64,000 bases of DNA from Pseudomonas luteola NBRC 103146. GTDB lineage: Bacteria > Pseudomonadota > Gammaproteobacteria > Pseudomonadales > Pseudomonadaceae. Each line of letters starts with the position of its first letter. Within the stretch, counting starts at the first letter, position 1. Positions 1 to 8,778 of this stretch are shown here, piece by piece. The translations under genes and the position numbers were made by a program. Where the stretch lies: the NCBI RefSeq assembly GCF_002091675.1, contig NZ_BDAE01000013.1:62001-126000 (forward strand), in the 5' to 3' direction. The notes below the pieces were generated by a model. That model saw only the letters and a program-made list of their open reading frames with translations. It was not told the DNA's origin and made no database searches.

Positions 1-291
1 TTGCGAGATGGAGCTTCAGGTTTATTCCTGGCCGCCAGCCAGTTTCCAAAGAATCGCGAAACTCGCGCACCGTTGGTCAGCGAGCTGTTGCCGCACAAGG
101 ATGAAATCGATCCGAAATACCATTATCTATTAAGTGCACCGGCCAAAGACCCGGATGGCCGTTCTGCTGTTATTCGCTTCAGTCGCAAGACGAAGGAGCA
201 ATATGTACAGACAGAAGAGAATGGTAAGCCGACCGGTTGGAAAGCCTATTTCGATAATGGGAAGTGGAAGGTAGAAGACAAGCGTAGTTGA
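1..291 (+). CDS. topA: DNA topoisomerase I, C-terminal end (partial)
   Basis: Only the last 96 codons are in the window; the gene begins upstream, so the TTG at position 1 is just the first in-frame codon, not a start. The tail reads as the lysine- and arginine-rich C-terminal domain of Pseudomonas-type TopA (for example [16 protein letters not shown] and [13 protein letters not shown]). The family relaxes negative supercoils through a 5'-phosphotyrosine intermediate, and this end contributes single-strand DNA contacts. Location directly before the DUF6586 gene and lexA-sulA matches the P. aeruginosa PA3011-PA3007 order. The call rests on recognition of the tail plus synteny; no catalytic residues are visible here. 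Confidence 0.85.
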   Translation: MRDGASGLFLAASQFPKNRETRAPLVSELLPHKDEIDPKYHYLLSAPAKDPDGRSAVIRFSRKTKEQYVQTEENGKPTGWKAYFDNGKWKVEDKRS

Positions 292-305
292 TGCGCTGTA
301 TCTGG

Positions 306-329
306 TTGCCAGGTCTGCAAGCCTGGCAA
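306..329 (+). terminator. Hairpin just after topA (terminator-like, no T tract)
   Basis: Perfect 8-bp stem TTGCCAGG / CCTGGCAA with an 8-nt loop, 15 bp after the topA stop codon. There is no run of T after it, so it may stabilise the 3' end or need Rho rather than act as a classic intrinsic terminator. Confidence 0.4.
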
Positions 330-384
330 TTGGTGTCTGTGTAGCGGGGCAGTTGGCACCGCTTTGCCTTGGGAGGATTCAGGC

Positions 385-903
385 ATGTCTCATGAGATCT
401 ATACTCGTACCAACCAGAAGTTGTACTTCGCCGGTTTAAGCCTTGAATCGTGGCGCAGGGCGGAGCACGAGCAGAGCATGAATGCCCAGGGGCAGATTCA
501 GGCCGAGCGAGAGGCGACGTTGTTTCATTTGTATGGTGCTGTTTTGGGGTTGTGTCACGAAGTGGCAGGTTATTACCGTCTGCCTAACGCCCAGGCTGCC
601 TCAATCGATCAGTTTTTAAATCCACAAGCTTTGAAAGATTCGCCAAGTCCTGAGTTGGCTGAATTGTTTGAGTTGGCAAGTCATCAGCAAACATGGCTGG
701 CTCAATTGCTGGATGGGTTCTCCGCATTGCAAAAACCACCGCAGCCTATCAAGCAAGCTAAGGTTGATCCTAGTCTGCCGCTGATTGAGTCGGTTACGCT
801 TGATGAAGAGAAGAGGCTGCTGAGCCATACTGAGCTCGAGGCCTGGAGAAAAAACATCAAGGAGTTGGCGCTGCGCTTTCGTGGTTCATTGACCGAATGG
901 TGA
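385..903 (+). CDS. DUF6586 family protein (PA3010-like)
   Basis: A 172-residue cytoplasmic protein of unknown function, conserved next to topA in Pseudomonas. No signal peptide or membrane segment is visible. The start ATG at 385 is chosen because GGGAGGA lies 7-8 bp before it; an in-frame TTG at 364 has no such site. The sequence is helical and acidic with an alanine- and leucine-rich middle (ATLFHLYGAVLGLCHEVAGYY). It ends in a short Arg-rich segment (LRFRGSLTEW). No catalytic motif is recognised. Assignment to this family is from memory of the neighbourhood and the sequence feel, so the family name is less certain than the gene itself. Confidence 0.75.
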   Translation: MSHEIYTRTNQKLYFAGLSLESWRRAEHEQSMNAQGQIQAEREATLFHLYGAVLGLCHEVAGYYRLPNAQAASIDQFLNPQALKDSPSPELAELFELASHQQTWLAQLLDGFSALQKPPQPIKQAKVDPSLPLIESVTLDEEKRLLSHTELEAWRKNIKELALRFRGSLTEW

Positions 904-1049
904 GGCACAGACGCCAAAAATGTGTAGATTTTCTTGATTGAAGAGCTGTCTTGCAACATTTTAGTCTTTATTGCATTACGTTAATCGATAGAGCCTAGGG
1001 AAGGGCAGGTGCGACTGCTACAATACCAGCGCCTGCTGGAGATGCACAT

Positions 1050-1286
1050 ATGTCTACGTCTTATCTTGAAATTGTCGAACTGGCTGATGGCCGTATCGTT
1101 CTTCGCCGTGCCGATGGTGAAGAGGCACTGGTGACATTGGAGTTTTCTTCCGATGCAAAGGATTTTCTGCATGGCCAGCAAGTTGAAGTGGCTAAAGCCA
1201 TGTTCAATTTGGGTGTGCAGATGGCGGGGCGTCTAGCCGAAGGAGATATGATAGAACGCGAAGATACTCCCCGCGTTCTTCATTGA
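1050..1286 (+). CDS. Small conserved hypothetical protein (PA3009-like)
   Basis: A 78-residue protein conserved between topA and sulA in Pseudomonas, function unknown. It has a beta-rich N-terminus (YLEIVELADGRIVLRRAD), an acidic middle and a short helix (VEVAKAMFNLGVQMAG). No export signal. The ATG at 1050 is preceded by GGAGATG at a workable distance. Its stop codon abuts the sulA stop codon on the other strand with no gap, so the two genes converge tail to tail. Confidence 0.8.
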   Translation: MSTSYLEIVELADGRIVLRRADGEEALVTLEFSSDAKDFLHGQQVEVAKAMFNLGVQMAGRLAEGDMIEREDTPRVLH

Positions 1287-1757
1287 TCAGCCCAAGCGAA
1301 TGTTAAGGCTTTGGGCGTTGCCTGTCTGAGCGGCCAAAGCCAGCTTTTTCTTCTCGGAAGTCTTCATGCCGTGGAGCCAGCTCACCACGGTATGGCTTCT
1401 TCCTGAACGTAAGGCTTCACAAGCAAGCTCTAGTGTCTGCATGCTCTGACGCGGTTGCAGCAGCAGGATTCTATTTAGATTCAAATCCCTTGAGCGCAGC
1501 CACTTTGTCGTTAGCAGCGTCGGAGGTGCTATCAGTGTCAGCCACCGGGGATCCTGTTCGTCACTCAACTCCCGCAGCATGGGTGCTAGCAAATGCAGGC
1601 AATGGTCTTGAGCGCCGTTTAGAGTCACTTCACTAAAGCAATCAGGCAGAGTCGCCGCCTGAATAGGTCCAGCCAAAAAAGGATTGAGCGACGGTTGAAC
1701 CAGTGCGTCGTGAAACAACGGCAACTGTCCATGATCCGGCGGCAATAAAGATTGCAC
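1287..1757 (-). CDS. sulA: SOS cell-division inhibitor SulA
   Basis: 156 residues. SulA binds FtsZ and blocks Z-ring assembly during the SOS response; it is normally removed by Lon. The family's RecA-like core is visible as LTLIAPPTLLTTKWLRSRDLNLNRILLLQP, with the conserved GRSHTVVSWL segment near the C-terminus. It lies 30 bp downstream of lexA on the same strand with no promoter seen between, so lexA-sulA is inferred to be one SOS-controlled transcript, as in other pseudomonads. Confidence 0.88.
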   Translation of the reverse strand: MQSLLPPDHGQLPLFHDALVQPSLNPFLAGPIQAATLPDCFSEVTLNGAQDHCLHLLAPMLRELSDEQDPRWLTLIAPPTLLTTKWLRSRDLNLNRILLLQPRQSMQTLELACEALRSGRSHTVVSWLHGMKTSEKKKLALAAQTGNAQSLNIRLG

Positions 1758-1787
1758 TGAACACCTCCTTATAGATACGTTGACTCG

Positions 1788-2399
1788 TTAACGCCTGATG
1801 ACACCTACGCTCAGGCCTTCGATTACTAGATCCTGCTTATTGAGGTCCACCTCAATAGGCTGGAAATCAGGGTTTTCAGCAATCAGCCAAACCTTGTTGC
1901 CCTCACGTTTGAACCGCTTGACCGTAACTTCTTCTCCGACACGAGCAACCACGACTTGCCCGTTGCGTGCCTCACGAGTGACGTGAACCGCCAGAAGGTC
2001 ACCATCAAGAATACCAATGTTCTTCATGCTCATGCCTTCTACCTTGAGAAGGTAATCCGCACGTGGTTGGAAGAAGTCAGGGTTAATATTGCAATTTTCT
2101 TCCACGTGCTGCTGGGCCAGGATTGGCGCGCCTGCAGCGACACGACCGATGACAGGGAGTTCACTGTCAGAAGGTTTCTGTGTTTCCAGTCCAGGAATGC
2201 GGATTCCGCGAGAGGCACCAGGCGTCATTTCAATAGCGCCTTTACGTGCAAGCGCCTTGAGGTGCTCCTCTGCCGCATTCGGGGATTTGAAGCCAAGCTC
2301 CTGAGCGATTTCCGCACGGGTGGGCGGGAATCCGTTTTCTTCAAGGCAGCGCTTGATGAAGCTCAGGATTTCAGACTGTCTCGGAGTTAGTTTTAGCAT
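1788..2399 (-). CDS. lexA: LexA repressor, SOS response
   Basis: 203 residues, the full length for LexA. An N-terminal winged-helix DNA-binding domain (residues 1-70) precedes the C-terminal self-cleavage protease domain. The cleavage bond is Ala89-Gly90 in VAAGAPI; the catalytic dyad is Ser124 (GMSMKN) and Lys161 (VTVKRF). RecA filaments trigger autocleavage and release of SOS genes. Two SOS boxes sit within 45 bp upstream, so it represses itself and the downstream sulA. Confidence 0.97.
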   Translation of the reverse strand: MLKLTPRQSEILSFIKRCLEENGFPPTRAEIAQELGFKSPNAAEEHLKALARKGAIEMTPGASRGIRIPGLETQKPSDSELPVIGRVAAGAPILAQQHVEENCNINPDFFQPRADYLLKVEGMSMKNIGILDGDLLAVHVTREARNGQVVVARVGEEVTVKRFKREGNKVWLIAENPDFQPIEVDLNKQDLVIEGLSVGVIRR

Positions 2400-2408
2400 G
2401 ATAGGTGT

Positions 2409-2424
2409 CTGGCTTTATATACAG
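2409..2424 (-). promoter_or_regulatory. SOS (LexA) box, lexA-proximal
   Basis: On the minus strand this reads CTG-TATATAAAGC-CAG, a CTG-N10-CAG match to the gammaproteobacterial LexA box. It lies 10 bp upstream of the lexA start codon. Confidence 0.85.
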
Positions 2425-2427
2425 TTC

Positions 2428-2443
2428 CTGGGATTATATACAG
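2428..2443 (-). promoter_or_regulatory. SOS (LexA) box, lexA-distal
   Basis: On the minus strand this reads CTG-TATATAATCC-CAG, again CTG-N10-CAG. Its centre is 19 bp from the centre of the proximal box, a spacing that places two LexA dimers on roughly the same helix face. Tandem boxes usually mean tight autoregulation. Confidence 0.85.
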
Positions 2444-2520
2444 TATTGGTTTGAGGGCAACCGACTTTTTATCAGCCAAATGCCATTACGGCACTTAGCT
2501 ATCCCAGGCATTGACTCAGG

Positions 2521-2548
2521 AATGTTTTAAACATATGTTTAAAACATT
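2521..2548. promoter_or_regulatory. 28-bp perfect palindrome, probable PsrA autoregulatory operator
   Basis: The arm AATGTTTTAAACAT is repeated exactly in reverse complement with no spacer, ending 21 bp before the psrA start codon. Its core is AAAC-ATAT-GTTT, which fits the published PsrA half-site arrangement (AAAC-N2-4-GTTT) apart from the outer base. PsrA is known to repress its own gene in Pseudomonas. The assignment to PsrA is inference from motif and position. Confidence 0.7.
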
Positions 2549-2569
2549 TTATGATCAGGTAGTTAAGCG

Positions 2570-3277
2570 ATGGCTCAATCTGAAACGGTCGAGCGGATAT
2601 TGGATGCCGCTGAACAACTTTTTGCTGAGCGTGGCTTTGCTGAAACATCGCTCCGCCTGATAACCAGCAAGGCGAATGTAAACCTTGCAGCAGTGAATTA
2701 TCACTTCGGCTCGAAGAAATCCCTTATCCAGGCGGTATTCTCTCGTTTTCTGGACCCTTATTGCGCGTGTTTGGAAAATGAGCTGGACCGACGGTACGGC
2801 AAGTCTGGGGCCAAGGCAGACCTTGAGGAGCTTCTTTATCTGCTGGTAGATCAGGCGTTAGCCATCAAACCGCGTCACGGTAATGATCTTTCCATTTTCA
2901 TGCGGCTTTTAGGGCTGGCATTCAGTGAGAGCCAGGGGCATCTGAAGAAATACCTCGAAGAGGCATACGGACGCGTTTTTCGTCGCTACATGGAGCTGGT
3001 TGCCGTGGCCGCGCCTGACATTCCTCCGCTGGAGCTGTTCTGGCGCGCCCACTTCATGATAGGGGTGGCTGCATTCAGCATGTCAGGTATCAAGGCTTTG
3101 AAGGCCATGGCTGATAATGATTTTGGTGTACATACGTCAACGGAGCAGGTATTGCGTTTGATGGTGCCTTTCATGGCCAGTGGCATGCTGGCGGAGAGTG
3201 CAATGACGGATCAGGCTCTGGCATCTGCGCAATTCAAGCCCCGCAAGCCTGTCAGTCAGGATGCTCAGCGCTTCTGA
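2570..3277 (+). CDS. psrA: TetR-family regulator PsrA
   Basis: 235 residues. An N-terminal TetR helix-turn-helix (residues 8-55, ILDAAEQLFAERGFAETSLRLITSKANVNLAAVNYHFGSK in pieces) is followed by the ligand-binding domain. In Pseudomonas PsrA senses long-chain fatty acids, represses itself and beta-oxidation/etf genes, and activates rpoS. Position between lexA and nagZ matches PA3006. A 28-bp palindrome lies directly upstream, and a similar half-site pair lies before etf-QO/etfBA about 45 kb away in this window, consistent with the known regulon. Confidence 0.9.
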   Translation: MAQSETVERILDAAEQLFAERGFAETSLRLITSKANVNLAAVNYHFGSKKSLIQAVFSRFLDPYCACLENELDRRYGKSGAKADLEELLYLLVDQALAIKPRHGNDLSIFMRLLGLAFSESQGHLKKYLEEAYGRVFRRYMELVAVAAPDIPPLELFWRAHFMIGVAAFSMSGIKALKAMADNDFGVHTSTEQVLRLMVPFMASGMLAESAMTDQALASAQFKPRKPVSQDAQRF

Positions 3278-3382
3278 GTGAGAATATGCCAGCGCTTTCA
3301 GCAAAGGCATTACTGACACATTGATTGAAACGAGTTGAAAGGGCACCATGCCTCACTTGTTTTCTGTGCCTCAGGAATGCCT

Positions 3383-4381
3383 ATGCAAGGCTCATTAATG
3401 GTGGACATTGGCGGCACATGGCTGACCGCTGAAGACCGACATCTCCTGCGCCAGCCCGAAGTGGGTGGGCTCATTCTTTTTGCTCGCAATATCGAGCATC
3501 CTCGCCAAGTGCGTGAGCTATGTGAAGCCATACGCGCCGAGCGGCCGGAGTTGCTATTGGCTGTCGACCAGGAGGGCGGCCGCGTCCAGCGACTTCGACA
3601 GGGCTTTGTACGTCTGCCTGCCATGCGGCGATTTGCCGATCATCCAGAGGCCGATCGCCTTGCCGAGGCATGCGGGTGGATAATGGCAACCGAAGTGCTG
3701 GCCGTCGGGCTCGACTTCAGCTTTGCTCCGGTTCTGGATCTTGATCATGGCCGTAGCGCGGTAATCGGTCAGCGAGCCTTCGAGGGGGCGCCGGACAGGG
3801 CGACCGATCTGGCGGGCGCCTTCGTTCGCGGCATGCATGCTGCCGGCATGGCTGCAACCGGCAAGCATTTCCCGGGGCATGGATGGGCAGAAGCCGACTC
3901 GCATGTGGCCATTCCCCGTGACGAGCGTAGCCTGGAAGACATCAAGGCCGTTGATCTTGTACCTTTCAAGCGTCTGAGTGGGCAGCTGGAAGCGATCATG
4001 CCTGCTCATGTGATCTATCCCTGCGTAGATGAGCAGCCAGCCGGGTTTTCGCGGCGGTGGCTGCAGGACGTGCTTCGCGGCGAGTTGGGTTTCAAGGGTG
4101 TTATTTTTAGCGACGATCTATCCATGGCCGGTGCGCATGTTGCTGGTGACGCGGCAGGACGCATAGAGGCTGCCTTGAGTGCTGGCTGTGACATGGGGCT
4201 CGTTTGTAATGACCGTGCCGCGGCTGAGCTGGCGCTAACCGCGCTGCAGCGCTTGAAAACCAAGCCTTCGCAGCGGTTGAAACGCATGAGTGCAAAAGCA
4301 TTTCCGTCCATTGAATACCGTCAGCATCCTCGCTGGCTTGCGGCTTTATCTACTCTGCGCCAAGCAGGTTTGATTGATTAA
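3383..4381 (+). CDS. nagZ: Beta-N-acetylhexosaminidase NagZ
   Basis: 332 residues, glycoside hydrolase family 3, cytoplasmic. It removes GlcNAc from anhydro-muropeptides during cell-wall recycling, which also feeds AmpC induction in Pseudomonas. The signature KHFPGHG spans residues 161-167; the mobile-loop His174 (DSHVAIP) and the nucleophile Asp244 (IFSDDLSM) are present. Start: ATG 3383 gives the conserved MQGSLMVDIGG N-terminus with CAGGA upstream; ATG 3377 is two codons earlier and cannot be excluded. It is followed after 9 bp by mtnP, so the two are probably co-transcribed. Confidence 0.95.
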   Translation: MQGSLMVDIGGTWLTAEDRHLLRQPEVGGLILFARNIEHPRQVRELCEAIRAERPELLLAVDQEGGRVQRLRQGFVRLPAMRRFADHPEADRLAEACGWIMATEVLAVGLDFSFAPVLDLDHGRSAVIGQRAFEGAPDRATDLAGAFVRGMHAAGMAATGKHFPGHGWAEADSHVAIPRDERSLEDIKAVDLVPFKRLSGQLEAIMPAHVIYPCVDEQPAGFSRRWLQDVLRGELGFKGVIFSDDLSMAGAHVAGDAAGRIEAALSAGCDMGLVCNDRAAAELALTALQRLKTKPSQRLKRMSAKAFPSIEYRQHPRWLAALSTLRQAGLID

Positions 4382-5128
<747 letters not shown>

Positions 5129-5132
5129 GCCC

Positions 5133-5167
5133 GACTGGCCGGGCACCTCCTGAGTGCCCGGCCGGTT
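5133..5167. terminator. Strong hairpin between mtnP and mfd
   Basis: A perfect 10-bp stem (GGCCGGGCAC / GTGCCCGGCC, loop of 7) extends by four more weaker pairs. It sits between two converging genes, ends 7 bp from the mfd stop codon, and lacks a T tract on either strand. Probably a shared 3'-end structure. Confidence 0.55.
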
Positions 5168-5174
5168 ACCTGGA

Positions 5175-8100
5175 CTAGACGTTTTCCGGGGTCAAGCGCT
5201 CGAAAAGTGCCTCAATGATATTGAAACGCTCTTCAGGACGCTCCATCGGTACCTGGAATTTAAAGATGGTTGCACCCTCAAGGCGATACTTGTTGGGCTG
5301 GCTTTGTATCATTTTGACCAGTACCAACGGATCAACCTTCGTATCATGAGTGAACTCGATACGACCGCCTTGCGGGCCGGCATCAACCTTCACAACACCT
5401 AGGGCTTCTGCCTTGATCTTCATAAGTGTCAGGCGGACCAGGTTTTTGACGGCATTGGGCAAAAGGCCAAAGCGGTCAATCATCTCGACCTGTAGCTCCT
5501 TGAGTGCATCTTCATCGGCTGCAGAGGCAATACGCTTGTACAGAATCAGACGAGTATGGACGTCTGGCAGATAGTCCTCTGGAATGAGCGCAGGTACCCG
5601 CAGATTGATGTCCGGTCCACCCCCAAGGGGCTGTTCCAGGTTCGGTTGTTCACCTTTGCGAATAGCCTTGACCGCCCGTTCCAGCATTTCCATGTACAGC
5701 GTAAAGCCTACAGCCTGGATCTGGCCGCTTTGACCTTCGCCCAGGAGTTCGCCGGCGCCCCGTATTTCAAGGTCATGGGTGGCCAGAATGAAGCCTGCGC
5801 CCAGGTCCTGCGCACCAGCAATCGCCTCAAGACGTTTTTCAGCATCAGGCGTCATGCTTTTTCGTGGCGGTGTTAGCAGGTAGGCATACGCCTGGTGGTG
5901 ACTTCGTCCCACACGTCCACGCAGCTGATGCAGCTGCGCCAGGCCAAACTTATCTGCACGCTCGATAATGATGGTATTGGCGCTGGGAACGTCAATACCG
6001 GTCTCGATAATAGTTGACGCTACCAGCACGTTGAAGCGCTTGTGGTAGAAGTCGCTCATGACCTGTTCCAGTTCCCGTTCGCGCATCTGTCCATGACCAA
6101 TGCCAATACGGGCCTCCGGCACCAGCTCCGCAAGGTCCCGGGCGCACTTTTCAATGGTCTTTACTTCGTTGTGAAGGTAGTAGACCTGTCCGCCGCGTAG
6201 CAGCTCGCGAAGAAGGGCTTCCTTGATAACCGCGTTCTGCTGCTCCATGACGAACGTCCGGACCGACAAACGTCGAGCCGGCGGAGTGGCGATGATGGAA
6301 AGATCGCGCATACCTGCAACAGCCATGTTGAGCGTGCGCGGAATCGGTGTGGCCGTAAGGGTCAGAATATCGACTTCGCTACGTAGCGCTTTGAATTGCT
6401 CCTTCTGACGCACGCCGAATCGGTGCTCCTCATCAATGATGACGAGTCCCAGATTCTTGAGCTTCACGTCGTCCTGCAGCAGTTTGTGTGTGCCGATAAT
6501 AATGTCGATATTACCGTCAGCCAGTTCCTGTACGGCCTTATCAACATCCTTGGCAGACTTGAAGCGAGACATCACCTCGACGCGCACAGGCCAGTCGGCA
6601 AAGCGGTCGCGAAAGCTGTTGTAATGCTGCTGCGCCAATAGTGTTGTAGGAACCAGGACGGCCACCTGCTTGCCGCTGTGTACCGCTACAAACGCCGCCC
6701 GCATGGCGACTTCGGTCTTGCCAAAGCCTACATCCCCGCAGACCAGACGATCCATGGGCTTGCCTGACAGCATATCCTTGAGTACAGCATCGATAGTAAC
6801 TTGCTGGTCAGGTGTTTCTTCAAACGGAAAGCCTGCTGCGAAGGTTTCGTAATCCGCCTTGGGGTCAGTAAACGCAAATCCTTCCCGAGCGGCTCGACGG
6901 GCATATACATCCAGCAGTTCGGCGGCAACATCGCGCACCTGCTCAGCTGCCTTGCGTTTGGCTTTCTGCCAGGTTTCAGAACCTAGTTTGTGTAGTGGAG
7001 CAAGCGCGTCGTCAGCGCCTGAATAACGGGCAATCAGGTGCAGGTTGGCAACCGGAACATAGAGCTTCGCTTCGTCTGCATATTCCAATAGTAGAAATTC
7101 TTGCGCTTGGCCCTCCAACTCAAGCGTTACCAGACCCATATAACGCCCAACGCCGTGATCAATATGCACGACCGGTGCGCCCTCGCGTAGCTCGGTCAGG
7201 TTCTTGACGACGTTGTCACCATGCTCGTTGCGCTTTTCCCGGCGACGACGCTGCATGATACGCTGACCAAACAACGGACTTTCGGCAATGAGGGCTACAT
7301 CGGGTTTTTCGAGTAGCAAGCCTTCGTCGAGCGGCGCGACTGTAATCGACAGGCGCTCGTCAGTTTCCTGAAAATCTTCCCATCCCTCGACCGATGTAGG
7401 ACGCAGGTTGATACGTGCCAGCAACTCAAGCAGCACCTCCCGACGACCGGCGGATTCTGCTGTAAACAGGATGCGTCCATCAAAATCAGCCAGGAAGTTC
7501 TGCAAGGCCGCCAATGGCTGATTAGCCTTGGCCTCAATGGCAAGATTGGGCAGAGGCCGCGCTGAAAAACGCTCACGACCCACGCCCGGCTCGATATCAT
7601 CGCTACTGATAACAATGCGTGGCCATTGCTTGAGACGAGCGAAGCACTCTTCTACCGGGAGGAAAACTTCAGCCGGTGGTAATAGAGGACGCTCCGGGTC
7701 AACGCGACGGTCTTCGTAACGGGTCCGTACGTCCGTCCAGAACTGTTCAGATGCCTGCTCGATGCCTGGTAACGAAAAAACCTGTGCGCTCTGGGGCAGG
7801 TAATCAAACAGCGTCGACGTCTCATCAAAGAACAGCGGCAAGTAATACTCGATGCCCGCGGGCGTCAAGCCACTCGCCAGATCCTGGTAAAGAGGGCTGC
7901 GACGATAATCCACATCAAAACGCTCTCGAAAGCGCGCCCTGAATCCTGTGACGGCTTCTTTATGCAGCGGAAATTCTCGAGCAGGAAGCAGTCGGATCGA
8001 ATCTACCTTGTCGATTGATCGCTGCGTCTCTGGATCAAATGTGCGTAATGTCTCAATTTCGTCATCGAATAAGTCGATTCGGTACGGGAGACTACTGCCC

Positions 8101-8624
8101 ATCGGGAAGAGATCAATCAGTGCTCCACGGACTGTAAATTCGCCATGCTCGTAGACGGTATCGACATAGCGGTATCCGGCTGCCTCCAGGCGAGCCCGAG
8201 TAGCCTCTACATCCAGACGTTGTCCCACATCCAGCACAAGACTGCTGCCTAACAGGAAGCGTGTAGGTGCCATACGATGTAGGGCTGTTGCGATAGGCAC
8301 TACCAAAATGCCGTGATCAAGCTCTGGTAGACGATAGAGCGCCGCTACACGTTGGGAAATAATGTCTTGATGCGGCGAGAAAATATCGTAAGGCAACGTT
8401 TCCCAATCAGGGAAATGCAGTACGGGAAGCCTCGGGGCAAAGAAGCGCAGTTCTTGCTCCAGGCGTTCGGCGCTCTGGCTGTCCGGCGTTAAAAGTAGGG
8501 TGAAGCGTTGGCTGGCAGCGCTTGCAGCCTCGGCAATAGCCAGACTTAGCGCGGCTCCGGGGAGATTTCCCCAATGCTGTCGTCCGGCGGTATCAGGAAT
8601 TGATGGAATGCGCAAAACGGGCAC
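5175..8624 (-). CDS. mfd: Transcription-repair coupling factor Mfd
   Basis: 1149 residues, the full family length. It pushes RNA polymerase stalled at lesions off the template and recruits UvrA. The UvrB-like N-terminal module is followed by the RNA-polymerase interaction domain (about residues 470-545), then the RecG-like translocase with Walker A GDVGFGKTE near residue 630 and the DEEH box (IIDEEHRFG) near residue 730, then the C-terminal TRCF domain. The start is a GTG at 8624 giving MPVLRIPSIPD; GGAG lies 11 bp upstream. Divergent from gap. Confidence 0.97.
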   Translation of the reverse strand: MPVLRIPSIPDTAGRQHWGNLPGAALSLAIAEAASAASQRFTLLLTPDSQSAERLEQELRFFAPRLPVLHFPDWETLPYDIFSPHQDIISQRVAALYRLPELDHGILVVPIATALHRMAPTRFLLGSSLVLDVGQRLDVEATRARLEAAGYRYVDTVYEHGEFTVRGALIDLFPMGSSLPYRIDLFDDEIETLRTFDPETQRSIDKVDSIRLLPAREFPLHKEAVTGFRARFRERFDVDYRRSPLYQDLASGLTPAGIEYYLPLFFDETSTLFDYLPQSAQVFSLPGIEQASEQFWTDVRTRYEDRRVDPERPLLPPAEVFLPVEECFARLKQWPRIVISSDDIEPGVGRERFSARPLPNLAIEAKANQPLAALQNFLADFDGRILFTAESAGRREVLLELLARINLRPTSVEGWEDFQETDERLSITVAPLDEGLLLEKPDVALIAESPLFGQRIMQRRRREKRNEHGDNVVKNLTELREGAPVVHIDHGVGRYMGLVTLELEGQAQEFLLLEYADEAKLYVPVANLHLIARYSGADDALAPLHKLGSETWQKAKRKAAEQVRDVAAELLDVYARRAAREGFAFTDPKADYETFAAGFPFEETPDQQVTIDAVLKDMLSGKPMDRLVCGDVGFGKTEVAMRAAFVAVHSGKQVAVLVPTTLLAQQHYNSFRDRFADWPVRVEVMSRFKSAKDVDKAVQELADGNIDIIIGTHKLLQDDVKLKNLGLVIIDEEHRFGVRQKEQFKALRSEVDILTLTATPIPRTLNMAVAGMRDLSIIATPPARRLSVRTFVMEQQNAVIKEALLRELLRGGQVYYLHNEVKTIEKCARDLAELVPEARIGIGHGQMRERELEQVMSDFYHKRFNVLVASTIIETGIDVPSANTIIIERADKFGLAQLHQLRGRVGRSHHQAYAYLLTPPRKSMTPDAEKRLEAIAGAQDLGAGFILATHDLEIRGAGELLGEGQSGQIQAVGFTLYMEMLERAVKAIRKGEQPNLEQPLGGGPDINLRVPALIPEDYLPDVHTRLILYKRIASAADEDALKELQVEMIDRFGLLPNAVKNLVRLTLMKIKAEALGVVKVDAGPQGGRIEFTHDTKVDPLVLVKMIQSQPNKYRLEGATIFKFQVPMERPEERFNIIEALFERLTPENV

Positions 8625-8660
8625 GCTGATTAGGCTCCGTTGAAAAAAATCTGAGTTGGG

Positions 8661-8690
8661 ATTGTAACGACGGTCTCGTCTCGCTGTCAG
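8661..8690 (-). promoter_or_regulatory. Sigma-70 promoter candidate for mfd
   Basis: Minus strand CTGACA, an 18-bp spacer, then TACAAT; the -10 ends 37 bp before the mfd start codon. Confidence 0.5.
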
Positions 8691-8708
8691 TGCATCGACG
8701 CGCGAAGA

Positions 8709-8737
8709 TTGCCGGTTCAGGCAGGTGCGGTCATAAT
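8709..8737 (+). promoter_or_regulatory. Sigma-70 promoter candidate for gap
   Basis: TTGCCG, a 17-bp spacer, then CATAAT, ending 41 bp before the chosen GTG start. Confidence 0.5.
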
Positions 8738-8778
8738 GTAGTTCCTTTTGTTAGCCCCTACATATGGAAGGTATCACC

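Noticed and set aside
354-368. TGGCAC ... TTGC before the DUF6586 gene, resembling a sigma-54 promoter
   Set aside because: GG and GC are separated by 9 bp, not the required 10, and it lies too close to the start codon.
3554-4009. 151-codon frame antisense to nagZ
   Set aside because: Shadow of nagZ; no ribosome site, no recognisable protein.
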